NCBI RefSeq assembly: GCF_025345565.1
Contig: NZ_CP054475.1
Span: 1,073,501 to 1,137,500, forward strand
DNA: 64,000 bases
Reading direction: 5' to 3'
Source: Thalassolituus hydrocarboniclasticus
GTDB taxonomy: Bacteria > Pseudomonadota > Gammaproteobacteria > Pseudomonadales > Oceanobacteraceae
Position 1 is the stretch's first letter. The number at the start of each line of letters is the position of its first letter. Both the position numbers and the translations under genes were made by a program. Below, one piece after another: positions 48,842 through 57,171 of this stretch. Below the pieces are notes generated by a model. That model made no database searches. It was not told the origin of the DNA and saw only the letters and a list, made by a program, of their open reading frames with translations.

Positions 48842-49306
48842 ATGATTCCGGTAAAACTAAGAGATCTTCAACGTCAGGATAAAACAGCGGTTATGGCCAT
48901 GCTTCAGGATTCCCGGGTTATGAGGTTTCTTGGGCCCCGCCGGGCTTTAACAGAAGATGAGGCGGATTCGTGGTTTGAGAATGCGCTTGATAACCCGTCA
49001 CGTTTTGCTATTGCCCAATCTGATACTGATGAGTTCATCGGATTCTGCGGTATTAAAGAGATCGAAGGTGTTTTGGACTTCGGCTATTTCATCAGATCGG
49101 AGTTCTGGGGTAATGGCATAGTGGTAAGGGCCTCCAGACTGGCGCTTGAAAGGTTGTCGGCTGAGATCGACACAGAGTCCGTTCAGGTTTTTATTGCTGA
49201 CGATAATGTGGCAAGCAAGAGAGTGGCCCAGAAATTGGGCTGGCAGGTCACACACAATGGGACTAAGGATGGGGAGTATGGTGGATATTACCGGATCGTC
49301 CTGTAA
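48842..49306 (+). CDS. GNAT family N-acetyltransferase
   Basis: 154 residues from ATG 48842 (frame open from a TTG at 48815). RimJ/RimL-like fold: FIGFCGIKEIEGVLDFGYFI then FWGNGIVVRASRLALERL and IADDNVASKRVAQKLGW, the last being the acetyl-CoA-fold C-terminal motif. The usual Q/RxxGxG/A loop is altered to FWGNGIV. Substrate unknown. First of four small unrelated genes lying between two copies of the same rnpB-array terminator. Confidence 0.82.
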   Translation: MIPVKLRDLQRQDKTAVMAMLQDSRVMRFLGPRRALTEDEADSWFENALDNPSRFAIAQSDTDEFIGFCGIKEIEGVLDFGYFIRSEFWGNGIVVRASRLALERLSAEIDTESVQVFIADDNVASKRVAQKLGWQVTHNGTKDGEYGGYYRIVL

Positions 49307-49491
49307 TGCATGAAAATGACCTGTGACTTTTCTCCGCTTTAACGCACCCCAAAGTAAAACCGACAGGCACTGAATGCCTGAGTATCAGAATGATCACCAG
49401 AAATAAGATTTAACTTTAATTAGTGTTAACAAGTCCTAAACATGCATCATAAAAGCTATCCAGATAGCATTTTTCAGTAACGAGTAAAAAT

Positions 49492-50076
49492 ATGCACAAA
49501 ATTCAGTGTCAATGCGGGGCTCTTAGTGGTCATGTTCGGGGAGCCGGAACCTGTAGTCGGGTGGTATGTTACTGTGCCGACTGTCAGGCTTTTGCGAAAT
49601 TTTTAGGCCGGGCAGGTGATGTTCTGGATGCACAGGGAGGGACTGAAATTGTGCAGTTGGCACAGCCCCGTGTGGTTTTTTCACAAGGTAAGGAGCATCT
49701 CGCGGCTGTGCGGCTTAGCGATCAGGGGATGATCCGCTGGTATGCCGCCTGCTGTAACACTCCCCTTGGTAATACGCTGCCTGATCCTAAGGTTTCATTT
49801 ATCGGCCTTATTCATTCGGTGCTGAATCGTGCAAAAATGGCCGAAGATTTTGGCAAGAATATCGCAATAGTCAATGTGGATTCTGCTATAGGAGAACCGA
49901 AGCCGAAGCAAAAAGGACTCCCCGGTATGATTGTAAGATTTTTGTGGATTATTTTATCCATGCGTATCGGTGGTAAGTATCGTAATTCTCCGCTTTTTAC
50001 TGAGTCTGGTGAACCTGTTGTGTCACCCGTTATACTCAGTGGCGAAGAGTTAAATAATTTAAAAAATACCCTGTGA
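49492..50076 (+). CDS. GFA/CENP-V-like zinc protein (DUF6151)
   Basis: 194 residues with a Cys-rich metal-binding core: IQCQCGALSG, VVCYCADCQAFAKF, and YAACCNTPLGN, the arrangement of glutathione-dependent formaldehyde-activating (GFA) fold proteins. The C-terminal half has one hydrophobic stretch (MIVRFLWIILSMRIGG) unlike canonical GFA enzymes, fitting the DUF6151 group. No function is known. It stands alone with a 185-base AT-rich spacer before it containing a small AGGCA/TGCCT hairpin and nothing else clear. Confidence 0.72.
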   Translation: MHKIQCQCGALSGHVRGAGTCSRVVCYCADCQAFAKFLGRAGDVLDAQGGTEIVQLAQPRVVFSQGKEHLAAVRLSDQGMIRWYAACCNTPLGNTLPDPKVSFIGLIHSVLNRAKMAEDFGKNIAIVNVDSAIGEPKPKQKGLPGMIVRFLWIILSMRIGGKYRNSPLFTESGEPVVSPVILSGEELNNLKNTL

Positions 50077-50154
50077 TAAGGTGTTATGTATTAACAGCGT
50101 CATGGGCTATAAACCCTGTAGTGACGGTGATTACCCGGTTAACCAGACATCGCT

Positions 50155-50934
50155 ATGATTAAACCCGCTGTTAAAAAAGAGATCCTTGCCCGCATTGAAA
50201 ACGCCGAGAAAGAGCATGGCGTCCGCGTTCTTTACGCGGTTGAATCGGGTAGCCGTGCCTGGGGATTCGAGTCACCGAACAGTGATTACGATGTGCGTTT
50301 TATCTATGCGCATCCTAAAGACTGGTATGTGGCGGTGGACCTGGAAGATAAGCGTGATGTTATCGAGTATCCGATTGTCGATGAGATCGACATCAACGGC
50401 TGGGATATCCGCAAAGCCTTAAAGCTGTTTTCACGCTCGAATCCGGCCTTTGTCGAGTGGCTGCAGTCGCCCATTGTTTACCTTGATCGCGGTGATTTTG
50501 CGCGCAGGTCGCGTGAGCTGTTGAGTACGGTCTACTGCGTTGAAAAAGGGATTTACCACTACCGCAGCATGGCGAAAACGAACTACCGGGGTTATCTGCG
50601 TGATGATCTGGTGCCGATTAAAAAATACTTTTATGTATTGCGTCCGTTGCTGTCCATTATGTGGCTGGAGAAATATCGCAAGCCTGCCCCCATTGAATTT
50701 GAGACTCTGCGCCAGATGATTGCCGGCGACAGAAAACTGAATGAGCAGATTTCTGCACTGCTGGTGCGCAAGAAGATCAGTCTGGAAAAGGAGCTTGCTC
50801 CGCCTATTCCTGAGCTGAATCAGTTTATCGAATCTGAATTAGAACGTCTGGAATCCTTTGCTGACAGTACAAGGAAAGAGCAGTCGGTAATGGATGAGCT
50901 GAATGCTTTATTTCACGCGAGTCTGGTTTTATAA
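50155..50934 (+). CDS. Nucleotidyltransferase-superfamily protein (RlaP/PF10127 type)
   Basis: 259 residues. The nucleotidyltransferase motif GSRAWGFESPNSDYDVRFIY at about 31-50 has the GS and paired Asp (DxD) metal ligands; KYFYVLRPLLSIMWLEKY is the characteristic helical C-terminal part. Such proteins occur as stand-alone enzymes or in toxin/phage-defence contexts; the related phage T4 RNA-ligase-associated family gives the name. Target unknown; no antitoxin-like partner lies next to it. Confidence 0.8.
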   Translation: MIKPAVKKEILARIENAEKEHGVRVLYAVESGSRAWGFESPNSDYDVRFIYAHPKDWYVAVDLEDKRDVIEYPIVDEIDINGWDIRKALKLFSRSNPAFVEWLQSPIVYLDRGDFARRSRELLSTVYCVEKGIYHYRSMAKTNYRGYLRDDLVPIKKYFYVLRPLLSIMWLEKYRKPAPIEFETLRQMIAGDRKLNEQISALLVRKKISLEKELAPPIPELNQFIESELERLESFADSTRKEQSVMDELNALFHASLVL

Positions 50935-50978
50935 AGCATCCGGAATGGCCCCTTATTTTTCTGAAACCGGAATTTTGA

Positions 50979-51383
50979 ATGGATAAGAACGTAAAAACCC
51001 GTTTCGACCAGTACCCGGACTCTGCCCGTCATCAGCTTTCCTCGTTGCGGAGCCTGATTTTTCAGACCGCTGAACATCTGCAGTCAGGTGCTGTTGAAGA
51101 ATCTCTGAAATGGGGTGAGCCCAGCTACAGTGTTAAAAGCGGCAGTCCGATCCGGATCGACTGGAAGCCTGATACTCCGCATAACTGCTATGTGTTTTTT
51201 AACTGCAACACCAAACTGGTTGATACCTTCCGGGTTCTGTATGGCGATGTACTGGCGTTTCAGGGCAACAGGGCCATTGTATTAGACCTTTCCGCAGCGC
51301 TGCCTGAGTCTGCGCTGCGCCATTGTATTGAACTTACGCTGACTTATAAAAAGCGCAGGCATTTGCCATTGCTGGGAGCCTGA
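50979..51383 (+). CDS. DUF1801 domain protein
   Basis: 134-residue small alpha/beta protein: HQLSSLRSLIFQTAEHL, ESLKWGEPSYSVKSGSPIRI and a C-terminal basic helix ending YKKRRHLPLLGA. It is the YdhG-like/DUF1801 fold; function not established. It starts 44 bases after the nucleotidyltransferase gene and ends 35 bases before the duplicated terminator. Confidence 0.82.
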   Translation: MDKNVKTRFDQYPDSARHQLSSLRSLIFQTAEHLQSGAVEESLKWGEPSYSVKSGSPIRIDWKPDTPHNCYVFFNCNTKLVDTFRVLYGDVLAFQGNRAIVLDLSAALPESALRHCIELTLTYKKRRHLPLLGA

Positions 51384-51417
51384 CAGACTCAGTTCCGTTG
51401 CGCTTTCAAAAAATCAG

Positions 51418-51456
51418 AAAGCCCATACAAATGTCAGTTTGTATGGGCTTTTTCTT
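51418..51456 (+). terminator. Terminator duplicated from the rnpB array
   Basis: AAAGCCCATACAAA / TTTGTATGGGCTTT with six-base loop then TTCTTT. The 14-bp arms are identical to those of the last rnpB-array terminator at 48498-48531; only the loop differs (TGTCAG versus TGCGAG). The following TGAGCCGGGGCTGG also resembles the TAAGCCGGTTCTG that begins array units. Confidence 0.9.
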
Positions 51457-51637
51457 TGCCCTGAGCCGGGGCTGGCTGCGCCCGGATAGCAGGCCTCGGC
51501 CCCAGATTTCATGTTTACCTGAGATGCTTATATGAATTGGCACGATAGGACCATTTTTACTGAGGCCGTTGCTCTCTAGAATGGCCGTCCGGGGAAAGGA
51601 ATCTCAATCTGATAAACATAATAAAGCTGAGATCAAT

Positions 51638-53218
51638 ATGACTCTGAAAAATGCTGCATTCAAACCACTGCTGGCCGCTTCTTTACTGATAGCCGCTATG
51701 AGCGGTCAGGCCATGTCTGATACGCCAACCGCTACTCAGGAAGCTACGGCGCCCATTCCTGCACCCGAAACCTCTGTCAGCAACCTGGCGTATGCGGATG
51801 ATTTAAAGCTGCTGGCCTACAACGTGTATATGTTGACCGGTGCTATTTCCGACTGGTCGCAACAAACCCGTGCGGAACTGATTCTGCAATCGGACGTTAT
51901 TCATGGACACGACGCCATTATTCTTAATGAAATTTTTGATAATGGGCCGGCGCAAACCCTGCTGGACGGCCTGAAAAGTCAGTATCCGCATCAGACTCCG
52001 GTACTGGGCCGCACCAAGAGCGGCTGGAATCAGACGCTGGGGGCATACAGTAATACCGCTCCGGAAGATGGTGGTGTGGCCATTGTCAGCCGCTGGCCGA
52101 TTGAGGAACAAATTCAGTACGTCTACAAAGAGGGTTGCGGAGCGGACTGGCTGGCTAATAAAGGCTTTGTGTATATCCGTCTGGATAAAAACGGCCATGA
52201 CTATCATGTGATTGGCACCCATGCTCAGGCTGAAGACGGCGCCTGTTCCGATCCGGCTGCCGTGCGCAAAAGTCAGTTCACCGAAATGCAGCAGTTTATT
52301 GCCAGCAAAAATATCCCGGCCGATCAGGTACTGTTTATCGGTGGCGATTTTAACGTAATTAAAAACAGCGCCGAATACCCGGATATGCTGGAAACCCTGC
52401 ATGTGAATGCACCGGATGCCTATGCCGGATTTGATACCTCCTGGGACCCGGAATCCAACGGTATTGCCGCCTATAACTATCCGGACCTGCCCAGCGAATA
52501 CCTCGATTATATTTTTGTTTCCCGTGATCATGCGCAGCCAACCTACTGGCATAACCAGTCGCTGGACGTGACCTCGCCACGCTGGGAAAACAAAAATTAT
52601 CAGTATCAGGAGCTGTCCGATCATTATCCGATTGCCGGTTTCTCCTATGCCGATGACAACACCCGCACCGAAAGCTACCGCTTTGTGAATCAGCCTTATT
52701 CCGCCGTGAAGTTCCGTAATCAGGCCAATGGCGCTTATATCAAAATTAACGCCAGCGATAACGACGGCTGGATTAAGGTGAATGGCAGTGCCAGCGATGC
52801 GGCAGCCAGCTTTAATCTGGATAACTGGTATCCGAAAAACCGTGCTTTCTGTATCCGCAGCAACGACTTTGTGCAGGTACAGGGTAATTTGCGTGTCGGT
52901 TCTTACTGGAACTGGTGGCTTGGCGGTGGTGGCGGTAATTATGCCTACTTTACCAAACAGGATAATGCCTCCAATAAATTACGTATCCGTATTCTGAATG
53001 ACGATGGCGACTGTCTGAAAAACGGCGATCAGGTGGTCTTTGTTGATCGTGATACGGTGAGCGGCAAAGATTATTATCTGCAGCGCTGGCCGTCAGGTTC
53101 CTGGACCGATCATCTGTATATGTGGTCAGGTTCGGTGGGCGCTAACGAAACCTTCACCGTCGAGATGGGTGTGGGTCAGAAGCAGGACTGGACGTCAAAA
53201 CTGCGCTACGTGCAGTAA
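51638..53218 (+). CDS. Secreted sphingomyelin phosphodiesterase (SMase C-like)
   Basis: 526 residues from ATG 51638 (frame open from 51569). Signal peptide MTLKNAAFKPLLAASLLIAA..A. The exonuclease-endonuclease-phosphatase fold has all metal/catalytic motifs: LAYNVYML, ILNEIFDN, FIGGDFNVIK, YLDYIFVS and SDHYPIAGF, giving the Mg-dependent Glu, Asp/Asn and His of neutral sphingomyelinases. The C-terminal ~160 residues form a separate beta-rich domain with aromatic clusters (YWNWWLGGGGGNYAYF), perhaps for membrane or lipid binding. Secreted or periplasmic. A strong terminator follows. Confidence 0.86.
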   Translation: MTLKNAAFKPLLAASLLIAAMSGQAMSDTPTATQEATAPIPAPETSVSNLAYADDLKLLAYNVYMLTGAISDWSQQTRAELILQSDVIHGHDAIILNEIFDNGPAQTLLDGLKSQYPHQTPVLGRTKSGWNQTLGAYSNTAPEDGGVAIVSRWPIEEQIQYVYKEGCGADWLANKGFVYIRLDKNGHDYHVIGTHAQAEDGACSDPAAVRKSQFTEMQQFIASKNIPADQVLFIGGDFNVIKNSAEYPDMLETLHVNAPDAYAGFDTSWDPESNGIAAYNYPDLPSEYLDYIFVSRDHAQPTYWHNQSLDVTSPRWENKNYQYQELSDHYPIAGFSYADDNTRTESYRFVNQPYSAVKFRNQANGAYIKINASDNDGWIKVNGSASDAAASFNLDNWYPKNRAFCIRSNDFVQVQGNLRVGSYWNWWLGGGGGNYAYFTKQDNASNKLRIRILNDDGDCLKNGDQVVFVDRDTVSGKDYYLQRWPSGSWTDHLYMWSGSVGANETFTVEMGVGQKQDWTSKLRYVQ

Positions 53219-53241
53219 TTATCAGGCTTCGGTCTGATGGG

Positions 53242-53275
53242 AAATGGCGTGCTTCGGCACGCCATTTTTTTATTT
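53242..53275 (+). terminator. Terminator after the SMase gene
   Basis: AAATGGCGTGC-TTCG-GCACGCCATTT followed by TTTTTATTT; a UUCG tetraloop on an 11-bp stem. Confidence 0.93.
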
Positions 53276-53420
53276 GTGCCATTGACTGAAAACTCAATGA
53301 CATTCAGTCTGGCCTGTAGAGCAAAGGAGTGGCTTTACTGATTGATGGCTGGGAGAGATCGTACTCTTCTGGCCTGACAGGGAGGTTTTTTGATAAAAAA
53401 TACTAAAACGGAATCTCATC

Positions 53421-53555
53421 ATGAAAAAAATAATATTGGCATTGTCACTTGTGATTTTTACATCAGCCGCTTTCGCTCACAGCGGCGGTTGCCGGAAAGA
53501 CAGTCCGGCAGGGCAGTGCTGCCATGCCGGGTCACAGCCTTATCACTGTCATTAA
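53421..53555 (+). CDS. Small exported Cys/His-rich peptide
   Basis: 44-residue ORF. Signal peptide MKKIILALSLVIFTSAAFA, then a mature peptide of about 25 residues: HSGGCRKDSPAGQCCH and AGSQPYHCH. The H-S-G-G-C ... Y-H-C-H pattern is that of short YHYH/excalibur-like metal-binding segments found at the ends of secreted nucleases and as stand-alone peptides. GGA lies 8-9 bases before the ATG. Probably a periplasmic metal-binding peptide; function unknown. Confidence 0.7.
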   Translation: MKKIILALSLVIFTSAAFAHSGGCRKDSPAGQCCHAGSQPYHCH

Positions 53556-53642
53556 TTCGGTCTTAATAAACAGGGCCACTTTCTTGGAATGACCCGTTGA
53601 GCCGGCGGTGCTGAAATGCTGCCCGCCGGTTAAACAGCGCTA

Positions 53643-54557
53643 TTAATTCCCTTCCGTCAGCATCTCCGCCAACAAATCAAATACCCGCTTAACTCGCGGA
53701 TTGGTGCGCAATTCCCGGTGGCAGACCAGCCATAACGGTACGGTTACCGGTGCGCCGCGTTCGCTGAAGGCGCGGCGGAATGTGGGTTCGGCATCGCCAA
53801 TCTGTTGCGGAAAAAAGCCAAGGCCATTGCCTTGTTTGACCAGTTGCCATTGCAGCATCTGAAAGGTGGTGACGATGGGAAAATTCTTCTGGCTCAGCTG
53901 CCAGCCATGCTGGTTAAGAATATTCATCAGTCTGTCGTTGCGTTCAAAACCGATAATCTGAATATGTGGGTCAATGCTTGTTTTGCTCTTGCCGGCAGCC
54001 TTGTTAACCGCATCCAGATTGTTAAGGTACTCGTGGCTGCCGTACAGCCAGATAGGTTCGTCGGCGAGTTTCCTGACGATTAAATCGGGCTGTTCGGGGC
54101 GGAAGCTGCGGATGGCAATATCGGCTTCACGCCGCTGTAAATCGCTGATGTTGTTGGAGACCACAATTTCCAGCTGGATGCCGGGTTCGCGCTGGCGGAT
54201 AGCGTCGATTACGGCGGGCAGGCGGAATATGGCGTCAATTTCGCTGGCGGCAATACAGACCGGGCCTTCGGTCAGTTGTGACTGCCCGGCGGCCGTTAAA
54301 GCAAAGCGGTTGGCGGCTTCAGCCATGGGGCGCAGGTGCTCAAGCAGGGCAGCGCCGCTGTCGGTCAGCTGCAGTCCTTTACCGACCCGCTCAAACAGGG
54401 TGATGCCGAGTTCCTGTTCCAGTGCCGCGACTTGACGGCTGAGGGTGGGCTGGCTGGTATTGAGCAGACGTGCCGCGGCCGACAGCGAGCCTTGCTCGGC
54501 GCTGATTAAAAACGCGCGGGCGTGGTTCCAGTCGAAGTTTACCGAGCCCCAGTCCAT
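53643..54557 (-). CDS. LysR family transcriptional regulator
   Basis: 304 residues. The N-terminal winged helix (FDWNHARAFLISAEQGSLSA then SQPTLSRQVAALEQELG) and a periplasmic-binding-like effector domain are complete. Divergent from a NAD(P)-binding protein gene with a TATGCA-GATG-TGCATA box between, so it probably regulates that gene and itself. Effector unknown. Confidence 0.92.
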   Translation of the reverse strand: MDWGSVNFDWNHARAFLISAEQGSLSAAARLLNTSQPTLSRQVAALEQELGITLFERVGKGLQLTDSGAALLEHLRPMAEAANRFALTAAGQSQLTEGPVCIAASEIDAIFRLPAVIDAIRQREPGIQLEIVVSNNISDLQRREADIAIRSFRPEQPDLIVRKLADEPIWLYGSHEYLNNLDAVNKAAGKSKTSIDPHIQIIGFERNDRLMNILNQHGWQLSQKNFPIVTTFQMLQWQLVKQGNGLGFFPQQIGDAEPTFRRAFSERGAPVTVPLWLVCHRELRTNPRVKRVFDLLAEMLTEGN

Positions 54558-54585
54558 ATCCTTTCCTCCTTAAATTCATTGTACC

Positions 54586-54601
54586 TATGCAGATGTGCAT
54601 A
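54586..54601. promoter_or_regulatory. Candidate LysR box
   Basis: TATGCA-GATG-TGCATA, a 6-bp dyad with T-N11-A spacing, between the divergent LysR and NAD(P)-binding genes. Confidence 0.5.
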
Positions 54602-54679
54602 TTAACGATGCAACTTTAGCGGATTTCTATGCGTTTTGTGTATGGATAAGCTGGGCAGACTGAAATGAGGGCTCAGGCT

Positions 54680-55363
54680 ATGAAGAAAATCTGCATCGTT
54701 GGTATCTCGGGCAAACTTGGCCAGTATATGACCGAACACGCGCTGGCACGGGGTTATGAAGTGGTGGGCGTTTGCCGCCCGCAAAGTGTCGCTAAGCTCA
54801 GCCGTTTTGCCGGACAGATCCGTATTTTTCCCGGGCGTACGGATGAGCGCGAGGTTATCCGTGCGGCGGTCGCCGATTGTGATGCAGTGCTGACGGTGCT
54901 GGCGCCCTGGGGCGTGCAGGGCTATGCCACCAACACGGCGCAGGCGGTGCTGGATTTTGCCCCGGCGGAGGCACGCCTGGTGTTTTCCTGCGGCTGGCAT
55001 ATTTCGCGCGACGGTAAAGACCGTTATTCCTGGCAGCTGCGTTTATTCGTCGCACTGTTCGGGCGGCTGGCACGCTGGTTATGGCTGGCGGATCTGAGTG
55101 ACCAGGAAGAGGCCTGCCGCCGGGTGTTTAACAGTAAAAAACGCTGGACAGTGGTGCGTGGCAGCGATCTGGAAGAGGGCGAGCCGGAGGGGTTACCGCG
55201 CTGGAGCGAACATGTGGGCGATGCCGTACTGGCCAGTAATCTGACCCGGCGTACCGACTTTGCGCTGTTTATGGTGGCCGCAATCAGCAACGATGAGCTT
55301 ATACATAAAGCACCGGCCATTGTTGGTTGCCGTAGCGTGTCAGCGTTGGCAGCCGGTGCCTGA
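54680..55363 (+). CDS. NAD(P)-binding Rossmann-fold (NmrA/SDR-atypical) protein
   Basis: 227 residues from ATG 54680 (GAGG upstream; frame open from 54665). The N-terminal dinucleotide motif is CIVGISGKLGQYMTEHALARG, then VVGVCRP and an atypical-SDR body with GWHISRDGKDRYSW and WTVVRGSDLEEG. The classical YxxxK pair is not clear, so it may be a sensor or isomerase rather than a dehydrogenase. Target of the divergent LysR regulator by context. Confidence 0.78.
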   Translation: MKKICIVGISGKLGQYMTEHALARGYEVVGVCRPQSVAKLSRFAGQIRIFPGRTDEREVIRAAVADCDAVLTVLAPWGVQGYATNTAQAVLDFAPAEARLVFSCGWHISRDGKDRYSWQLRLFVALFGRLARWLWLADLSDQEEACRRVFNSKKRWTVVRGSDLEEGEPEGLPRWSEHVGDAVLASNLTRRTDFALFMVAAISNDELIHKAPAIVGCRSVSALAAGA

Positions 55364-55408
55364 GCAGTTCTGTTATTAACAGGTCTTGTATTAACAGGCC
55401 TGGCTGAA

Positions 55409-55882
55409 TCAAAGCCAGCGCCTTACCCGCTGACAGTAAGCGCGGTATTCGTCGCCGAATAATTCGCTCAGGGCTTTTTCTTCGGCCTCAATCTGAAAGT
55501 GATTCATATAAGAGATAAACAGCGGAATGCACAGTGCGCTCAGGTAATTACCCAGCACCATCGCCAACGCGCCAAGCAGCAGTACGAAGCCTGTATACAT
55601 GGGGTTACGGCTCAGGCGATAAACGCCGGTCTGCACCAGTGTGCTGGCCTGTTGCGGGCGCATCGGATTCACGGTGGTGCGGGCGCGGCGGAAGCTGGCA
55701 ACTCCGGCCAGGCAGAAGACGGCGCCGGCGAAAAACAGGGCCAGCGTTATAACCAATAGCGGAGAGCGCAGGCCATGCCAGCCACTGATATGGCCGGTAC
55801 GCAACATCACTGGCAATAACATCAGCAAGGCGGTCAGGCCAGTCAGCAGCAGTGGCGGTATTTTTAACTGCAGAAATTTCAT
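55409..55882 (-). CDS. Isoprenylcysteine carboxyl methyltransferase-family membrane protein
   Basis: 157-residue membrane protein with four hydrophobic segments. The ICMT/PEMT C-terminal signature is intact: TGVYRLSRNPMYTGFVLLL, and EAEEKALSELFGDEYRAYCQRVRRWL. Bacterial members methylate small lipids or unknown substrates; many are annotated only by this motif. Single gene convergent with the NAD(P)-binding protein gene. Confidence 0.88.
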   Translation of the reverse strand: MKFLQLKIPPLLLTGLTALLMLLPVMLRTGHISGWHGLRSPLLVITLALFFAGAVFCLAGVASFRRARTTVNPMRPQQASTLVQTGVYRLSRNPMYTGFVLLLGALAMVLGNYLSALCIPLFISYMNHFQIEAEEKALSELFGDEYRAYCQRVRRWL

Positions 55883-56077
55883 CGCTGTACTCCATCATGA
55901 GGTTGCTGCGCGCAATCGGCAGGCCCTGGCATCATGACAGAGTTATTTCCCCTGTATACAGATCTGAATTTCATCCAGCACCGGCTTTCATTACCCCGAT
56001 CAGATAATCACGGATGACCCTCTGCCACGGTTCCGATAAACTTAGGCAAAACTTATACAAGGCAGGAGATAGTGTCC

Positions 56078-57073
56078 GTGAATTCGCCTCAACGCCCGCC
56101 CTTTGGCGTGCTGCTCGCCAATCTTGGTACTCCCGAAGCGCCGACACCCAAAGCGGTGCGTGAATATCTGGCTGAGTTTCTCTGGGATAAGCGCGTGGTC
56201 GATGTGCCGCGGCCGCTGTGGTGGCTGATTCTGCATGGTGTGATTCTGCGTATCCGTCCGGGCCGGGTAGCCAAGGCCTATGCCTCGGTCTGGGGCGAGC
56301 ATGGTTCACCGCTGATGACCATTTCCCGTGCCCAGCAGCAGGCTCTTAAAGAGGCCTTAAAGGCACAGTATGGTTGCGATATTCCGGTGGTACTGGCGAT
56401 GACCTACGGTCAGCCGTCGATGGAGCAGGCCGGGCGTGAACTGCGCGCCGCCGGCGTCGATAAAATGCTGGTGTTGCCGCTGTACCCGCAGTTTTCTTCC
56501 AGCACCACGGCGGCGGTGTTTGATCGTCTGGCTAAGGCGCTGAAGCCTTGTCCGCATCTGCCGGAAACCCGCTGGGTCAACGAATACCATCAGCACCCGG
56601 CGTACATCAAAGCGTTGGCTGATTCGGTGCGCGAATACTGGGCTGAGCACGGTCAGGGCGACCGTTTACTGATGTCGTTTCACGGTATTCCGCAGCGTTA
56701 TGAAGACCGTGGTGATCCGTATCCGTCACAGTGTCGGGCAACTGCACTGGCGCTGGCTGCCGAGCTTGGATTAAACGAAGAACAGTGGCTGTGCTCGTTT
56801 CAGTCGCGTTTTGGCCGGGAAGAGTGGGTGAAGCCTTATACCGATTTTACCCTCACCGACTGGGGTAAAGCCGGTGTTGGCCGGGTGGATGTGATCAGCC
56901 CGGCTTTTGCTGCCGACTGTCTGGAAACCCTGGAAGAGCTGGATGTGGAAAACCGCGAAACCTTCCTGCATAACGGCGGCCGCGAGTATCACTATATTCC
57001 CTGTCTGAATGACCGTGCCGATCATATCGGTATGATGGCGCAGCTGGTGAAGGACAATACTCAGGGCTGGTAA
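56078..57073 (+). CDS. hemH: Ferrochelatase
   Basis: Inserts Fe2+ into protoporphyrin IX, the last step of haem synthesis, at the inner face of the membrane. 331 residues; PPFGVLLANLGTPEAPTPKAV at the start, LLMSFHGIPQRYEDRGDPY with the catalytic His, and the proximal Glu in CLETLEELDVENRETF. Two in-frame GTG codons (56072 and 56078) are possible; AGGAG is 9 bases before the second and only 3 before the first, so the second is preferred. Confidence 0.96.
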   Translation: MNSPQRPPFGVLLANLGTPEAPTPKAVREYLAEFLWDKRVVDVPRPLWWLILHGVILRIRPGRVAKAYASVWGEHGSPLMTISRAQQQALKEALKAQYGCDIPVVLAMTYGQPSMEQAGRELRAAGVDKMLVLPLYPQFSSSTTAAVFDRLAKALKPCPHLPETRWVNEYHQHPAYIKALADSVREYWAEHGQGDRLLMSFHGIPQRYEDRGDPYPSQCRATALALAAELGLNEEQWLCSFQSRFGREEWVKPYTDFTLTDWGKAGVGRVDVISPAFAADCLETLEELDVENRETFLHNGGREYHYIPCLNDRADHIGMMAQLVKDNTQGW

Positions 57074-57109
57074 TTCAGCGTGCGCCTCCCCGCGCTTCTC
57101 GGCTCTTGC

Positions 57110-57143
57110 AGCGGCCTGATTTACTGGGCCGCTTTTTCTTTTT
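57110..57143 (+). terminator. Terminator after hemH
   Basis: AGCGGCC / GGCCGCT with a 10-base loop then TTTTCTTTTT. The NYN gene 29 bases later must start its own transcript or rely on read-through. Confidence 0.82.
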
Positions 57144-57171
57144 ATCGGTGCTTATCTCCTGTGGTGAATTT

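Noticed and set aside
48767-51417. Integron cassette array with attC sites between the small genes
   Set aside because: The spacers lack paired RYYYAAC/GTTRRRY core sites with the expected inverted arms, and no integrase is present; GTTATGT near 50085 does not fit the core.
51569-51637. Longer start of the SMase gene
   Set aside because: The extension would place charged residues (RGKESQSDKHNKAE) before the signal peptide; ATG 51638 gives a normal one.
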